A DNA stretch of 64,000 nt from positions 2,480,001-2,544,000 of the forward strand of contig OZ345370.1 in assembly GCA_977006965.1 (NCBI GenBank). The letters run 5' to 3'. The notes below the pieces were generated by a model, which saw nothing but the letters and a program-made list of their open reading frames with translations, made no database searches and was not told the origin of the DNA. Positions 33,685 through 45,239 of this stretch are shown one piece after another. Both the position numbers and the translations under genes were made by a program. Each line of letters opens with the position of its first letter. Position 1 is the stretch's first letter. This DNA is from Phymatolithon calcareum. Taxonomy: Eukaryota; Rhodophyta; Florideophyceae; Hapalidiales.

Positions 33685-34440
33685 CTCCAGTGCCCCAGAA
33701 GATCCTCACTAGTGCACTATTTGGCTGAACAGCAAGTCCGACATCAATTGCGGTGGAAATATCGTTGACGGAAGAAACGAAGTCACACCCGCAAGCTTCA
33801 TAGCTCGGCTCTTAGAGGCGGTATCAGCTGCGGAGCAGAGATTGGCATATATCGTTTTTCCTAGCCCTTTTCCCTACCTGCAGTCTTTCTCCCACACTCC
33901 CCACAGTAGTGGCCACAACCTTATTGACCGGTGTGTGCTTCGCGCAAGTTGGACAGGGACTGTTTCCACCATTCGCATATACCAGTCGGGGCGGGACGGC
34001 GAAGTTGGAGCAGGGTTTAGGTGGGGTTTTTCTTATTGCGAATGCAATTCTTCCCTCTCAAGTGTCACCTTTACACGTGGGTGCAACCGTATTTCTCGTC
34101 ATCATTCTCACACAACTCCCTTTCACCGAGTTACTCGGTACCGGTGCCATCGCACTACGTGGAACACCATTCGTGTCCGGAGTTGCAGGGATGGACCGCG
34201 GTGTTTGTTGTTGGTGAATATAAAAAGTGGAAGCAAACCGTCTGCCGCTTACCGGGCTTTATGGTGCTGAACGTGGAATTCTCTATCTGTTAATCAAAGT
34301 AAACTACGATTTTTTCGACTTCCTCTGTACCCCAGATATACCTTGCGTAACGTTGAGGTGGAGAGAAGGGAAAACGTTAAAGCCAACATTTTTTTTGCGA
34401 AACTTGAAGGAGGCACGCTACGTCGAACAAATCAGGAAAT
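33685..34440 (+). pseudogene. family F4 protein, arm A copy
   Basis: Two frames conserved with the inverted copy at 45240-45930. The first reads NIVDGRNEVTPASFIARLLEAVSAAEQRLAYIVFPSPFPYLQSF. After a frame change the second reads SLSPSYSVPVPSHYVEHHS, GWTAVFVVGEYKKWKQTVCRLPGFMVLN and IPCVTLRWREGKTLKPTFFLRN. No known domain. Conserved frames between diverged copies support a protein, now broken. Confidence 0.45.
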
Positions 34441-35136
34441 GAGAAAGGAAGTTTGAAAATATAAAAGCCATGCCGATTCTAGAAGCACGATCCTGAAGCC
34501 AGCGTTAACAGCGCTTCGCAGACCAGTATAGAAAGTGCGGTTATGGCCCAACGATGCGGGCCCAGGGGCAAAAGATGACTCCACAACGAAGTGAGGGACG
34601 GAAAAAGCCAACTGCGGCAAAATACAGCTACGGAGCCGTGCAAATCACTCTCGGCGCAGCGGTGAGCATATACGGCAGTAGGCGGAGTTGGCGACGATGT
34701 TGCTGAAGCATGCTCGCAATACAGAGTTGTAGAATTCTTTTATTACACTTGTCATACGTTCAAAGGAGCCCTGTCTGAGACCGGAGAGACCCTGGAAGTC
34801 TGCACCGTGCTGCCAGTCGGTGGACATTAAGGTTCACTTTTTTACTCACCAATCACCCTATTCCAATATCTAGTGGACATCCCGTGCTCTCCGTTGCTTG
34901 TTTGTATCTGACAACAGAACGCTCCAGCGAGAACGCTTGCAACTGTGCACAGTCACTACGATCAGGCCGTAGCATGACCCTGTCAGACCGTTATGCCCAG
35001 TGCCGGTTCGCTCGCCATCATGTCCTGTACATGCTCGACGATATGAAATGCAATGCTTATGTGCTCTCCGTGTCTCTACCCCGCGTCTGCGAGCTCCTTC
35101 CAAAATAATAAATGCCTGCTTGAACTGTATCCCTTT
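34441..35136. other. no supportable gene
   Basis: Overlapping short frames on both strands; nothing recognised. Confidence 0.4.
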
Positions 35137-35400
35137 TCAATACTTCTTCAATGTTATATAATGTAGTGCAGACGCGAAGGGGATGTTGTAGAAATTACAG
35201 TTTACATTGAATAACATTTCAAGAACGCAGAATGAGAACAGTTTGCATAGCACATCAAAACACGGTAAGCGGCGGAAAGTTTGCTCAAAATTTTTGTATC
35301 CACTATCCACAAACGCTGCCGTCCGTCCTTGTGACTCTGGAAAGCAAAAGAATACTGCAACGGGGAAGAGGACGGCGCCAATCACGCGGGGTCCATTGAG
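35137..35400 (-). pseudogene. family F4 C-terminal fragment
   Basis: Reads PESQGRTAAFVDSGYKNFEQTFRRLPCFDVL, parallel to PELQGWTAVFVVGEYKKWKQTVCRLPGFMVL in the copy at 34185-34300. A third, inverted piece of the same family. Confidence 0.45.
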
Positions 35401-36242
35401 ATACGTTGGAGAGCACAGCCACCATCGGGGTCGGACATTTTATTTGGCAGAAGCGTGGATAAGGCATATATTTCCAGGGGAGGCGGCACGGCGCAGTAGC
35501 CAGGCGGTGCATTAAATTTAGATGGGTACCAATTTCGTGGACAAGCACCGAGTGCATTACTGAAGGTTTTGCAAGCAAAGAGGGTCAACTTTAGAGGTTC
35601 TACTTTATCACAAAATTAAATTTTCAAATCAAGCCCCGGCCGTGCCAATTTTTATGTCTTCGAAGTGTCCGTAATCCGGTTTCAAGGACTGTAAACAGAC
35701 GAGCACTTGTGGAAATTTTTCTACGTGTACAAAAAGAATACAGGACTACAACTGGCTCTCCTCCAATTCCACAGGACATCCTGTGAGACATCTACTCCAG
35801 CCTTAAACATCCTGTTTGCAAGAATTTCTTCTGTCCTGGCCATATCATCTGCCGAGAAACTATTCCTCTAAGCGCAAGCTGAGACAAGGAATAGGCAGCA
35901 CGAGGAACTTACACTGCTTCTGCCGCTATCAGAGAGCCTCCACGGTACCACTGTGCACAGTTTAGTGTGCTGCGGCCGTTATCAATATATTCCAACGCAT
36001 CAAGTGCCATTTCGAGCCTGAAAATCAAACCAAAAATATCATATTAGTTTCAGAGCTCGACAAAAAGTTGCAAATTATTTCCGAATTCATCAACAAAAAT
36101 TCAAACTCATTTTAAAATTCAACAAAAACTAAAAAATCATCCGACGAAGCTCAAATCTATAAATTTTCTCTACAAAACAGAGAATCAAACCGAATTTCGA
36201 AGAATACAGGCTTTTCTTTCAACTGGAACATCGTAATAAGCT
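35401..36242. other. Helitron 5' flank, no gene
   Basis: Non-coding and AT-rich in the last 250 bp. No canonical Helitron 5' TC terminus could be fixed. Confidence 0.4.
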
Positions 36243-39200
36243 ATGCCGAGAAATAAAGCATCTAAAAGGCAACGATCCAAGAAGACTGATACTGAAGAGA
36301 AAGATAAACGTCGTAGAAAATATCCCCGGGGAAGTAGCGTCGAAACATATAGAGAGCCTGAAAGGTCACTGTTTCTTATTCCACGCCCGCAGAACGAAGG
36401 CAGAGGGCCAGTTAGAGCAAAGGCTAGAATTATTCTTCCCCACCCGGAAAACAGTTCAGTTTCATCTCTCATTAAAAAGGATCTTCATAAACAAACGGAC
36501 TTATTTCAAAAGTTTGGAGCAAAGAGACAGCAAGCCTCACAGAAAGACCGCAGACTGCCCTCTGCCGAGCAGAATTCTATTCTAAGACACACAATGTCGG
36601 CAAAGAGACAGCAGGTCTCACAGAAAGACCGCAGTCTGCCCTCTGGCGAGCATAAATCTATTCTAAGTGACACCATGTCTCCTGCGGAGCTTGAAGAACT
36701 AGAAGAGAGCGGTACCTTTTTTAACGTTTCTGAAGAAACAAAGCGACGCATACATGCAGAGTGTCAAGATATGCTGATTGGTCCTTTCATGATGCAAAAA
36801 GTCTGCGCGGTTTGTGACACTTGGACCCGAGAACAATTATTTCCGGTTCGAGAAGAATCTGAAGACCTCTACACTAGATGCAAAATTCGATTAGCACCTT
36901 GTTCAGACCTTATCGAGGATTTAAGGCAATTTTATGACGTGTCAACATACATTCCCGCTCTGAAAAATACTCTTCTATCAGTAAAAGGCATCGAAACTCT
37001 TGAAGAAGACAAAAATCAATTTCGTGTTCGTATCTGCAATTCCTGTTATAGTTCTCTAAGAAGGGGAGCAAGATTTGATGCTTCTAACCCACCAAAGTTT
37101 TCGATCGCAAACGGGTTTGCAATAGGACGGCTTCCAATCGCGTTGCAAGATGTGACTTTGACTGAGCGGCGTCTGACATCCCTCACATCTCTCAAGGGAC
37201 ATACAATTGTTGCTCGAGGCGGAAAGCACAAGTCCATCAAAAACCATATTTTAGTGTTCTCTTCTCAGCCAGATGCTATTAAAGAAGGCCTAGACGACTT
37301 GCTCGAAAACGAAAACAAACTTCTGCTGATATTTACAAACCCGATGACTGACGCTCAGAGAAGAGTGACGATGAAAAGATATGAAGCACGAAGAGGAAAA
37401 GTAGAAGAGCTTCTTGCATTTTACTTGGAAAAGAATGTGCTTTACAAGAATTTAAGCAATACAGGACCAGAAATGACACGTTTTAAGAATATCCCATATA
37501 AATCAGATGTCGATTTTGAAAATGTAAATGTCGTATACAATGTTGAGAACACAGCTGAGTCCGAAGGCATCACTGGAGATCAGAGCAATGTTCGAAGACC
37601 AGCTTTATTTGATAAAGCGCAAGTTGTGGCCGAAGAGACATTGATTCATCAAGATGCCTCCCTATTTACAGCCCAGGAGGCAGCTGAGGAAGTAACCACG
37701 TTAAAAATGGCAACAGCACAGGTTATTGATGTACAACAGGCAGGAAAACTACTACCGGCCAGCAATCCGAACTTTTTCGGGCTCCTTTATCCACATTTGT
37801 TTCCATTTGGACATGGGCATCCGGACTACAAACGAAAAGTGAATGTTAGTTTGCAAGAATGCGTAAAGTATTACTTGAAACTTTCTAGTAGGACATTTGC
37901 ACAAGATGAAGCTTTTCCACTTGTTGCATTTGATATTGTTTCACGAAAGCGAGCAATTTCACACATTGGACTTTCTTGCAGGCTCAACCCGAAAGAGATG
38001 GAACAACTTGACGAAGTTAGTGCGGAGGAGCTTGCCCAACAACTTGATCAAGACTCAAGAAAGAGAGAAGCGCTAAGAAGCGGACACGTTTTTACAGAAC
38101 CTGAGAAAAGTAGGAAAGGTAAAGTTCTTCTTCGTCGCGTGCAAGCCGTTCTGGGAAAAAATTTCGCCACAAACGAGGAGAGACGAGTATATCAAAGAAA
38201 AGCGTGGAATATGGCAGCAAAATTTCACAGTGCTGCGATGTTTATTACAGTTACGCCAAATGAAAACGGTAACGCTACTGTAGCGTTCTTTTCAGGAGAT
38301 GTGAACAAAGAGAATCTGTCAACCATTAAAGAGAACGATATTCCAGGGAATGCAGCTCGAGTAGAGATCGCTGGGAAAGACCCTGTGGCCTGCGACACAT
38401 TTTTCACAAATACCCTTGATATAATAATTGATAAAATGATTGGGTTTGATAAGAAGTCTAAACTGCCGAAGAAAAGTGGTGGTCTTTTCGGGGTTCCTCG
38501 CGCATTTATGGGAGAGATAGAAAGTCAGGGCAAAGGAACTCTTCACGTTCATCTAATAGTGTTTTTGGCAGGATTTCCAAAAGATTCTGATGAGATGGTG
38601 CAGCGTGTGCTTAATGACGAGTTATTTCAAAGTCGTGTGTTTTCCTTCCATGATTCGGTAATTTGCTCAACTGGGTTACAATGTGAATCTGAGTTGTATT
38701 GTCCAAGTTGCAGTACTACGGGGTCAATAAAGTCTGTCAGATACAATGAGATCGCATATAGCAACAACATGAGGTCCGATACTCCAGTTGCGACATCGAA
38801 ATGCGAACTATGCAGTAAAACATTTGGAGGCGATGAAGTTATACGGGAAAGCGTTAAGAATATGAAAATGAATCTGTTACAAAAAGAATGCGGTCACCTT
38901 TTGAACAACAATTCAACAGTAATGCTATCAGATAGTGAGAATGATAATTGTGTAGCGCTTAGTGCAGCAGTTCCTACAATTCCTTCCCTACCGCATGTCA
39001 ATGCTTCAGATGAGGAGCTGTTAGCGTACAGAATTTTCATCTTAGAGCTCTTGCTATTGAATCAAAACCACAGATGGAAGCATGCAACAAGTTGTTTTAA
39101 GAAAAGCTCTAACTGCAAAGACGGTCGCTGCAGGTATGACTTTCCTCGCATGACTCATATTCGTACGGAAGCCGAGGATACTGGTAGAATAATATCGAAA

Positions 39201-42200
39201 CGAACCGTCGGAAGTGAATATAACTCATATAATGAAATACTTCTTCAAGTAGTTAGATCTAACCATGATGTAAGACTTCTTCTTTGTTGTGCTTACGAAA
39301 TATATTATGCAATTAAATATGTTGTGAAAGACCAGAATTCAATTGATAATATTTCCGCAATAACACTGTCATCATATACAAAGAAGTTAGAAAAAGAAAG
39401 GAACAGCACTTTGCAGCGATCATCTGCGCAAACTGTCCTCGGCCGCATTGCTTCAATGGCGTATGCGCGCTCTGAACTTATTGAAGTCGGAGCAGTAACA
39501 GCAACTCACTATTGGCTACACGGAACCACTTTTGTAAGCTCTCATGACTTTCAGACTCTACACTTGGGACGCCACTTAAATGATTTAAATAACTCTGAAA
39601 ACGAGCTTCGTATTATTCCGTATGGAAATGCATATATTGCATTTAATGTGACTTCTCACTACAAGCTACGGCCCCTGGAATTGGAAAGCGAGTGTCTCTA
39701 TTCTTTCACAGAGTCATTCAATATTTCGAAAGATATTCCAAAAAATATAGACGAGAATACGGACTGCATGAGACTTCATCCTGACCACCCTTTCTATGCT
39801 ACGAAAGTTGTAAAGAGACGAAAAGTGAAAGTCGTCGCTGATATTGTTGGACCGCGCATTCCAGATCTATACGATATAAGCCAAGAAGATATGGAAAAGT
39901 ATTCTCAAATTGCACTTGTTCTTTTCAAGCCTCATAGGTGCACGGAAGACATTCTGTCTGGTTTTACTACTTTCACAGAAGCCTTCATAGAGTTTAAGCG
40001 AGAACTCGCATTTAAGGGCTCTCAAGCGAAAAGTGTTTTATCCAATATGCAGCAGTACTACATTGGAAAGCGAAGAGCCCAAGAGATGAGAGAAGGACAA
40101 TTACAAGACTCAGCTGATGATGTCAACGCATCCTTGGACTCAGATAGCAATGAATACCAAGAAGATAACCTCAACATTAGCGATGAAGAATGTACAGATA
40201 CACGAAATGAATTCTTACCAATGGATATTGAGCGATTTAGCGCAGAATTGGAACCCTCTTGCGTGCAGAATGTTTTGAATAATATTGTAAGAAAAATTGA
40301 TAAACGTAAAGGAGCTATTCAGCTTCCAAGCGCAAAAGACGTTTGCTCTTCCGAGGGAATGAAGCGAAAAGTTAGAAACACGATTCCAAAGGTCCGCCCC
40401 ACCTGTTTCTCCGCGAGCTGGCCCACATGTTCAGATTTCTCGGGTCTGCCATTGGAAGATCGTTTGTCAAAAAAGAACGTGAAAAGTACTTTTGAGAGAT
40501 TAAAATTGGCAGAAGTAGATGAAAAAATATCAACAGATTTACTGCATACAGACTCTCCGGATATGCAAGAGAGGGAACAAACTCTTGTGAGGCTACTCGA
40601 AGATGCTATTAGATCATCTATTGAATCAGAGCAGGCAGGAAAACGGATTGTATCTTCCGATGATCAATGCTCTCTTGTCAATCCTTCACTAGAGCAAGTT
40701 GCTAGAATGTTCACGCTCAACGAAAGACAGAAAATTGCCTTTTATATAGCTGGTAGATTCTTGCTTGACTCTTTCAAGCGGTCTATTCTTCGAAAACCTC
40801 CCGGGAAGCCCCTTCGTATGCATATTTCTGGTGAAGGCGGAACAGGAAAGTCCAGAGTTATCGACTCTCTTCGGTTCTTAACAAAAGCATGGGGGAAGCC
40901 AGAATCTATCGTTACTGTCGCTCCTACAGGTATCGCAGCTGTTCTAATCAACGGAGAGACAGCACACTCGAAATTTCAACTTGTGCAGAATAGAAAACCA
41001 ACGCTTAGGCAAATAGAAGAATGGTCGAAGGTGCACATGATTATATGGGATGAGATAAGTATGACTGGACAGTCGCTGTTCGCAAAGGCGTTCAAAAAGA
41101 TTAAGATGTATCTAGGAACTTCGGAGGGCAATGATCCTCGAGTTCACATTCTCACAGCTGGTGACTTTGCTCAGCTCCCTCCATGTTTCGAGAAGTACAT
41201 TTTCTCAGCTCCTGCTCGCCTTGAGCAATGTTATACTAATGATCGGAGGGAAATCAAAGTAGTGGTCGGTAAATACTCCACAACAGAAAATCTGAGACCG
41301 CAAAACGTTAGCGGATATCAACTATGGCAGTCTTTCAGAATTGTTGTCAAACTGATGGAGAACATGCGGCATCATCTTGACCCGTCATATGGATTACTAC
41401 TGAGAAGACTCAGAATAGGAACCCATACAGAAGATGATTTTAATATTCTTAACAGTAGATATCTGGATCCGTCTACTGCGACCTCTCCCGTCCACGAACA
41501 GTTTCATCAACTACAACTGTCAGATACCATTTCGTTTCCAATTGCCGTGCAAGGAAATATCAGCAGACATTCTATTAATTGGTTAGGAGTTGCTGAGATC
41601 TCCAAGTGTTTCGAATCCGAAGCAGTTCCTATAATATGTCCAGCCCAGTTCAACGCAACCAAAAGAGGCACAAAACCAACACTAGACCAGATGATTCAGC
41701 TTCTAGAGCTTGGAGACAACAAACTTCAAAGACTTTCACCTTTGCTCCCAATATTTCCTGGAATGCCAGTGTATGTTACACAAAACATTGACCCGAAGAT
41801 TGGACTTGCGAACGGATCAACTGGAACTATTTTAGGCTGCCAGTTTCCAGAGGATACCTTGTTTAGTTCTACAGAGGTACAGAGCGTTCCCATGCAACTA
41901 GCTTCAAATTTGCCTGAAATTGTATATGTTTCTGTAGACCAAGCAAAATTAAAAGAACGTTTCCCTGGTGTACCGGAGAAGTACCCTAAGAACACAATTC
42001 CTATACTTCCTTATACACTAACAGTAAGAGTTAGTTGCATGGTGAACAGAAACTTTAGCATCAGAATGACGCAAATACCGATATCTCCATCGTTCGCGGC
42101 AACAACCCACAAAATGCAAGGTACAACTTGTAAAGCTATATTTTCCTATGTGTTTGATGAAGCAGGAAAGCAGCCTACATCTCTTTATGTACTCGCATCA

Positions 42201-43271
42201 CGGGTCACAAGTCTTAACGGTCTCTTCTTGTGCCAAAAACTGACATCTGAAGATTTCAAATATTTCAGGCCATCAAAAGAAATTTTGGAAGAAGAAGAAA
42301 GACTTGAGACGCTATGCAATAGAACGCTATCAAATTACGTCAATGGTGCTCTGAATCCAGACGAAGTGAACAAATCTTTAGAGCTTGAGAAGAGGGACAA
42401 AATTACGTTCCTTGAGGAAGTTGAGATTGATCTCTGCCTACTTAAGAAGTCGAGGCCTTCAGCTCTTTCCTGTTCTGAAACAGAAAATAGAGATAATTAC
42501 TTGCAAAAACCTATATCAGAGGTCTCTCCATTTGCTTCCTTACATTCTTATTTCAATCCAAACACTGTACGTAGAATGCAAGCGTGTCATGAGATTTCAA
42601 TGCGAAACATGGGAAATGCTTTATATGCATTACCGTTCAGTGCGATTGTAAGCACCAACGTAGCATTCCATTCAGAATTATGGACCGTATTGGATGTCCG
42701 AGGAGACGGAAACTGTTGGATTTATGCTACTGTGTTATCCATATTCTACGGTACACTATCTCAAGGTACAAGCTTGAGTATAGAACCTCAAAATTGTAGG
42801 AACAGGATATCATCACTTCTTCTAAATGTCTCTCAACTTGATGAACAAACAAAGACCCATTTCCTCCGGCATATGAACCTATGTGCATCTCATCAAGGAA
42901 GAGCACTTCAACAAGTTTCAATGTGTGCAGGATACAGAAACTCTCTTCAAATGATGGCTGCACTGCTAAGAATTGGTACTCCTAGTTCATGCTTATGGGC
43001 TGGGGATACTGGAGAAGAGCTAAGCCTTCTTTCTGTTATTCTAAATCAGAATATTGTAACATATTATGAAGCCGATTCGCAAGAAAGTCAGTCAAGAGTA
43101 TGTCTGATGTCGAATATTGGAGGATTGTGTGCCGGACCAATTTATAGTCCTTATCCAAATGTTTCAATTGAAGAACCTGTTGTTAACTTTAGCATTCCCA
43201 TATTGTTTCGAGCAGGAAATCATTTTCAAGCCATGATACCACCGACTTCTTCTAACTTATCATCTACATAG
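36243..43271 (+). CDS. Helitron replicase-helicase with OTU protease domain
   Basis: One uninterrupted frame of 2342 codons with an ATG start. Domains: basic N-terminus; Cys pairs (VCAVCDTW near residue 190); a DUF6570-like region (CNSCYSSLRRGARFD, NGFAIGRLPIALQ, about 255-400); Helitron-like N region (FFGLLYPHLFPFGHG); HUH nuclease motif LHVHL (His at about 768); tyrosine motif YYAIKYVVK (about 1021-1029); PIF1-type helicase with Walker A GEGGTGKS (about 1530), Walker B IIWDEIS (about 1602), AGDFAQLPP and ATTHKMQGTT; C-terminal OTU cysteine protease with DVRGDGNCW (Cys2158) and a late NHF (His2327). Rep, helicase and OTU together are typical of Helentron-like Helitrons. Rep nicks and joins DNA ends for rolling-circle transposition. 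No endonuclease domain is visible. By far the best preserved element in the window. Confidence 0.95.
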   Translation: MPRNKASKRQRSKKTDTEEKDKRRRKYPRGSSVETYREPERSLFLIPRPQNEGRGPVRAKARIILPHPENSSVSSLIKKDLHKQTDLFQKFGAKRQQASQKDRRLPSAEQNSILRHTMSAKRQQVSQKDRSLPSGEHKSILSDTMSPAELEELEESGTFFNVSEETKRRIHAECQDMLIGPFMMQKVCAVCDTWTREQLFPVREESEDLYTRCKIRLAPCSDLIEDLRQFYDVSTYIPALKNTLLSVKGIETLEEDKNQFRVRICNSCYSSLRRGARFDASNPPKFSIANGFAIGRLPIALQDVTLTERRLTSLTSLKGHTIVARGGKHKSIKNHILVFSSQPDAIKEGLDDLLENENKLLLIFTNPMTDAQRRVTMKRYEARRGKVEELLAFYLEKNVLYKNLSNTGPEMTRFKNIPYKSDVDFENVNVVYNVENTAESEGITGDQSNVRRPALFDKAQVVAEETLIHQDASLFTAQEAAEEVTTLKMATAQVIDVQQAGKLLPASNPNFFGLLYPHLFPFGHGHPDYKRKVNVSLQECVKYYLKLSSRTFAQDEAFPLVAFDIVSRKRAISHIGLSCRLNPKEMEQLDEVSAEELAQQLDQDSRKREALRSGHVFTEPEKSRKGKVLLRRVQAVLGKNFATNEERRVYQRKAWNMAAKFHSAAMFITVTPNENGNATVAFFSGDVNKENLSTIKENDIPGNAARVEIAGKDPVACDTFFTNTLDIIIDKMIGFDKKSKLPKKSGGLFGVPRAFMGEIESQGKGTLHVHLIVFLAGFPKDSDEMVQRVLNDELFQSRVFSFHDSVICSTGLQCESELYCPSCSTTGSIKSVRYNEIAYSNNMRSDTPVATSKCELCSKTFGGDEVIRESVKNMKMNLLQKECGHLLNNNSTVMLSDSENDNCVALSAAVPTIPSLPHVNASDEELLAYRIFILELLLLNQNHRWKHATSCFKKSSNCKDGRCRYDFPRMTHIRTEAEDTGRIISKRTVGSEYNSYNEILLQVVRSNHDVRLLLCCAYEIYYAIKYVVKDQNSIDNISAITLSSYTKKLEKERNSTLQRSSAQTVLGRIASMAYARSELIEVGAVTATHYWLHGTTFVSSHDFQTLHLGRHLNDLNNSENELRIIPYGNAYIAFNVTSHYKLRPLELESECLYSFTESFNISKDIPKNIDENTDCMRLHPDHPFYATKVVKRRKVKVVADIVGPRIPDLYDISQEDMEKYSQIALVLFKPHRCTEDILSGFTTFTEAFIEFKRELAFKGSQAKSVLSNMQQYYIGKRRAQEMREGQLQDSADDVNASLDSDSNEYQEDNLNISDEECTDTRNEFLPMDIERFSAELEPSCVQNVLNNIVRKIDKRKGAIQLPSAKDVCSSEGMKRKVRNTIPKVRPTCFSASWPTCSDFSGLPLEDRLSKKNVKSTFERLKLAEVDEKISTDLLHTDSPDMQEREQTLVRLLEDAIRSSIESEQAGKRIVSSDDQCSLVNPSLEQVARMFTLNERQKIAFYIAGRFLLDSFKRSILRKPPGKPLRMHISGEGGTGKSRVIDSLRFLTKAWGKPESIVTVAPTGIAAVLINGETAHSKFQLVQNRKPTLRQIEEWSKVHMIIWDEISMTGQSLFAKAFKKIKMYLGTSEGNDPRVHILTAGDFAQLPPCFEKYIFSAPARLEQCYTNDRREIKVVVGKYSTTENLRPQNVSGYQLWQSFRIVVKLMENMRHHLDPSYGLLLRRLRIGTHTEDDFNILNSRYLDPSTATSPVHEQFHQLQLSDTISFPIAVQGNISRHSINWLGVAEISKCFESEAVPIICPAQFNATKRGTKPTLDQMIQLLELGDNKLQRLSPLLPIFPGMPVYVTQNIDPKIGLANGSTGTILGCQFPEDTLFSSTEVQSVPMQLASNLPEIVYVSVDQAKLKERFPGVPEKYPKNTIPILPYTLTVRVSCMVNRNFSIRMTQIPISPSFAATTHKMQGTTCKAIFSYVFDEAGKQPTSLYVLASRVTSLNGLFLCQKLTSEDFKYFRPSKEILEEEERLETLCNRTLSNYVNGALNPDEVNKSLELEKRDKITFLEEVEIDLCLLKKSRPSALSCSETENRDNYLQKPISEVSPFASLHSYFNPNTVRRMQACHEISMRNMGNALYALPFSAIVSTNVAFHSELWTVLDVRGDGNCWIYATVLSIFYGTLSQGTSLSIEPQNCRNRISSLLLNVSQLDEQTKTHFLRHMNLCASHQGRALQQVSMCAGYRNSLQMMAALLRIGTPSSCLWAGDTGEELSLLSVILNQNIVTYYEADSQESQSRVCLMSNIGGLCAGPIYSPYPNVSIEEPVVNFSIPILFRAGNHFQAMIPPTSSNLSST

Positions 43272-43337
43272 GAATAGAATCCTATAGTGACGAAAAACAT
43301 GCCTGGTCTTTCCAAATATATTATATTAGTGAAATGG

Positions 43338-43735
43338 GAATTGAAATGTACTCCATCTTGTTAATTATGAGCATACGAAATTAGATCAAATACAGTAGTC
43401 AATATTGTTGACTACCATATATGATGTAATTTCAAATACCAATAATTTTTCTTGCCCAGATCTGATATTGAAATTTTAAAACTGGGTGGAGTTCTTCGTT
43501 TATGACAAAACATTTCTTCTTCACTCGAGTCCACCGTCTGTTTATGGCCACAGTGAACGTTTTATTAGCAATTTGTGACAAGCAGAATGTACTCCAATCT
43601 ATTATTACGAGGATACAGCATCAGATCAAATACGGTAGTCAATATTGTTGACTACCATATATGATGCAATTTCAAATGGTACTATTTTTTGGCCAAACAT
43701 TTAAATATTGATAATTTGAAACCGGGTGAGTTCGT
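43338..43735. repeat. two direct repeats with a hairpin, 3' of the Helitron gene
   Basis: Two diverged units spaced exactly 240 bp. Each holds GATCAAATAC.GTAGTC, a hairpin with 8-bp arms (GTAGTCAA-TATTG-TTGACTAC at 43395-43415 and 43635-43655) and a downstream (A/C)TGGGT.GAGTTC block. They lie 120-470 bp past the stop. Helitron 3' ends carry hairpins, so one or both may be termini (a tandem or chained end), but the canonical CTRR end is not seen. Confidence 0.75.
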
Positions 43736-45239
43736 CAAATGCCCTATATTACCTCCGTGCGCGAATGGGGTTTATTCTCATATACCTTGCCGTCTTCAGA
43801 TCGGGCTTTTCGCCAGCATGCACGATCTACGCCGCCCTCTGCATGCATCAGGTCTCGAGGCAGTGGTCAGCACGGTACTCGACAGTATGTTCATGTAGTT
43901 TTGCCGGATCTGTCGCCTCCGGCTGTCACTGCGCCGAGTGCTTCGCTTCCCGCGTCGCAATCAGCACGTGCGTGCTCGGGTAGTTCCTGGGAGCTTTCCG
44001 TAGTTTCGTATGAGCTCGATGAACGCGCGACGGGCACAGCCGCAAGAGAAACGTGGACGCGGGTGCACAGCGTCGAGTGCTCGCTCGTGTCCTTTTCCGA
44101 TTAGCCAATATCGCTGAGGTTCTTCGACCCCTTGTCGCAGGCTCTGACTGTCTGAGATATCACCGTACAGCGCTTCCGTGCTTCACATTGCGCATTTGCT
44201 GCTATCCGCGGGGCCGCGTGCCGTGTACGAGGCGTCGTCGCATTGCGGTGGACGTGGTCCTCCGGCGCTTAAAGTCGTCCCCAATGTCCATCGTACGGCC
44301 CGTCGCAGACGAGACGACGTACTCTCGTCCGCGTCGGTGCGCGTCGCGGCCATCTTTTGGGGATAATTGCGGTATTCCAAACAAGTTGACGTCACACACC
44401 CAGCATATCCCATGCTAGCCCCGACGCTTCTGTGTCGAAAACACACCTATGGTTGCCACTGTGCCACGGCTGAGCAGCGACTTGTGCATCCGTCGGTGTT
44501 GGTCTTCCGTGGAAGCGAAAACATTGCATGCGCACGAATTATGCTGGTGTCAGTCTAAGCTTTCGGGGTCTGCTTAGTAACACTGCGGTTGGAGGTTGGC
44601 TGTTGCCCGAACGGTGCGATATCCGAAGCGACTTTTCGGATTTACGCGGCTTGAGAAATAGGGCCTCTCTGAAGATTACTCGGTAGTAATGCGCGGTGCG
44701 GAGGCGGCACAATGCCGACAAATAATGTGGCCACTGCATGGCATAGACCAAACGCCCAGAATGATAGACACATGGCTGCAGACATTTGGAATTGGAGTGT
44801 CTTCCGGCGGACGGTAATGTATATCAGGGATCTAGCCGGGTGCAATACGTGGATGAGTACTAACGGTTGTGCGAGTTCTTCGAAGTCTAAAATGGAGCCC
44901 CTAAATATTTCAGTGAGGAAAGTCTCTTACCTGTAGAAACGTGAACGGATTATTAATCATTTCTCAGAGCAGGGCTGATAAGCCGTTTATCACCCTTAGC
45001 TTTCGCTCAAAACCTATCCTTGTCTATCTAATCGATTACTCGAGTCGAAAGGGTGTGGTGACTTCCTTTGCCGTTCCGTCAAAATTTAGAAAGTGTTAAA
45101 GCTGTAACCATTCGGTATTCGCATCCAAGGCAAGCACGATGCGCTTCTATCAAATAGTAAGGGCTTGAAAGTAAATGTGAGCTCGATTCGGCGATAGAGA
45201 AGATCCCCGTTACTCAATTTGAGTTTTTAGGAGCTTTCA
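43736..45239. other. GC-rich then unassigned, no gene
   Basis: 43740-44400 is GC-rich with many overlapping long frames on both strands, typical of chance frames in GC-rich sequence. No domain is recognised. Confidence 0.4.

Noticed and set aside
43739-44450. Frames of 60-120 codons on both strands
   Set aside because: All lie in a GC-rich patch, overlap each other and show no domain; probably chance.
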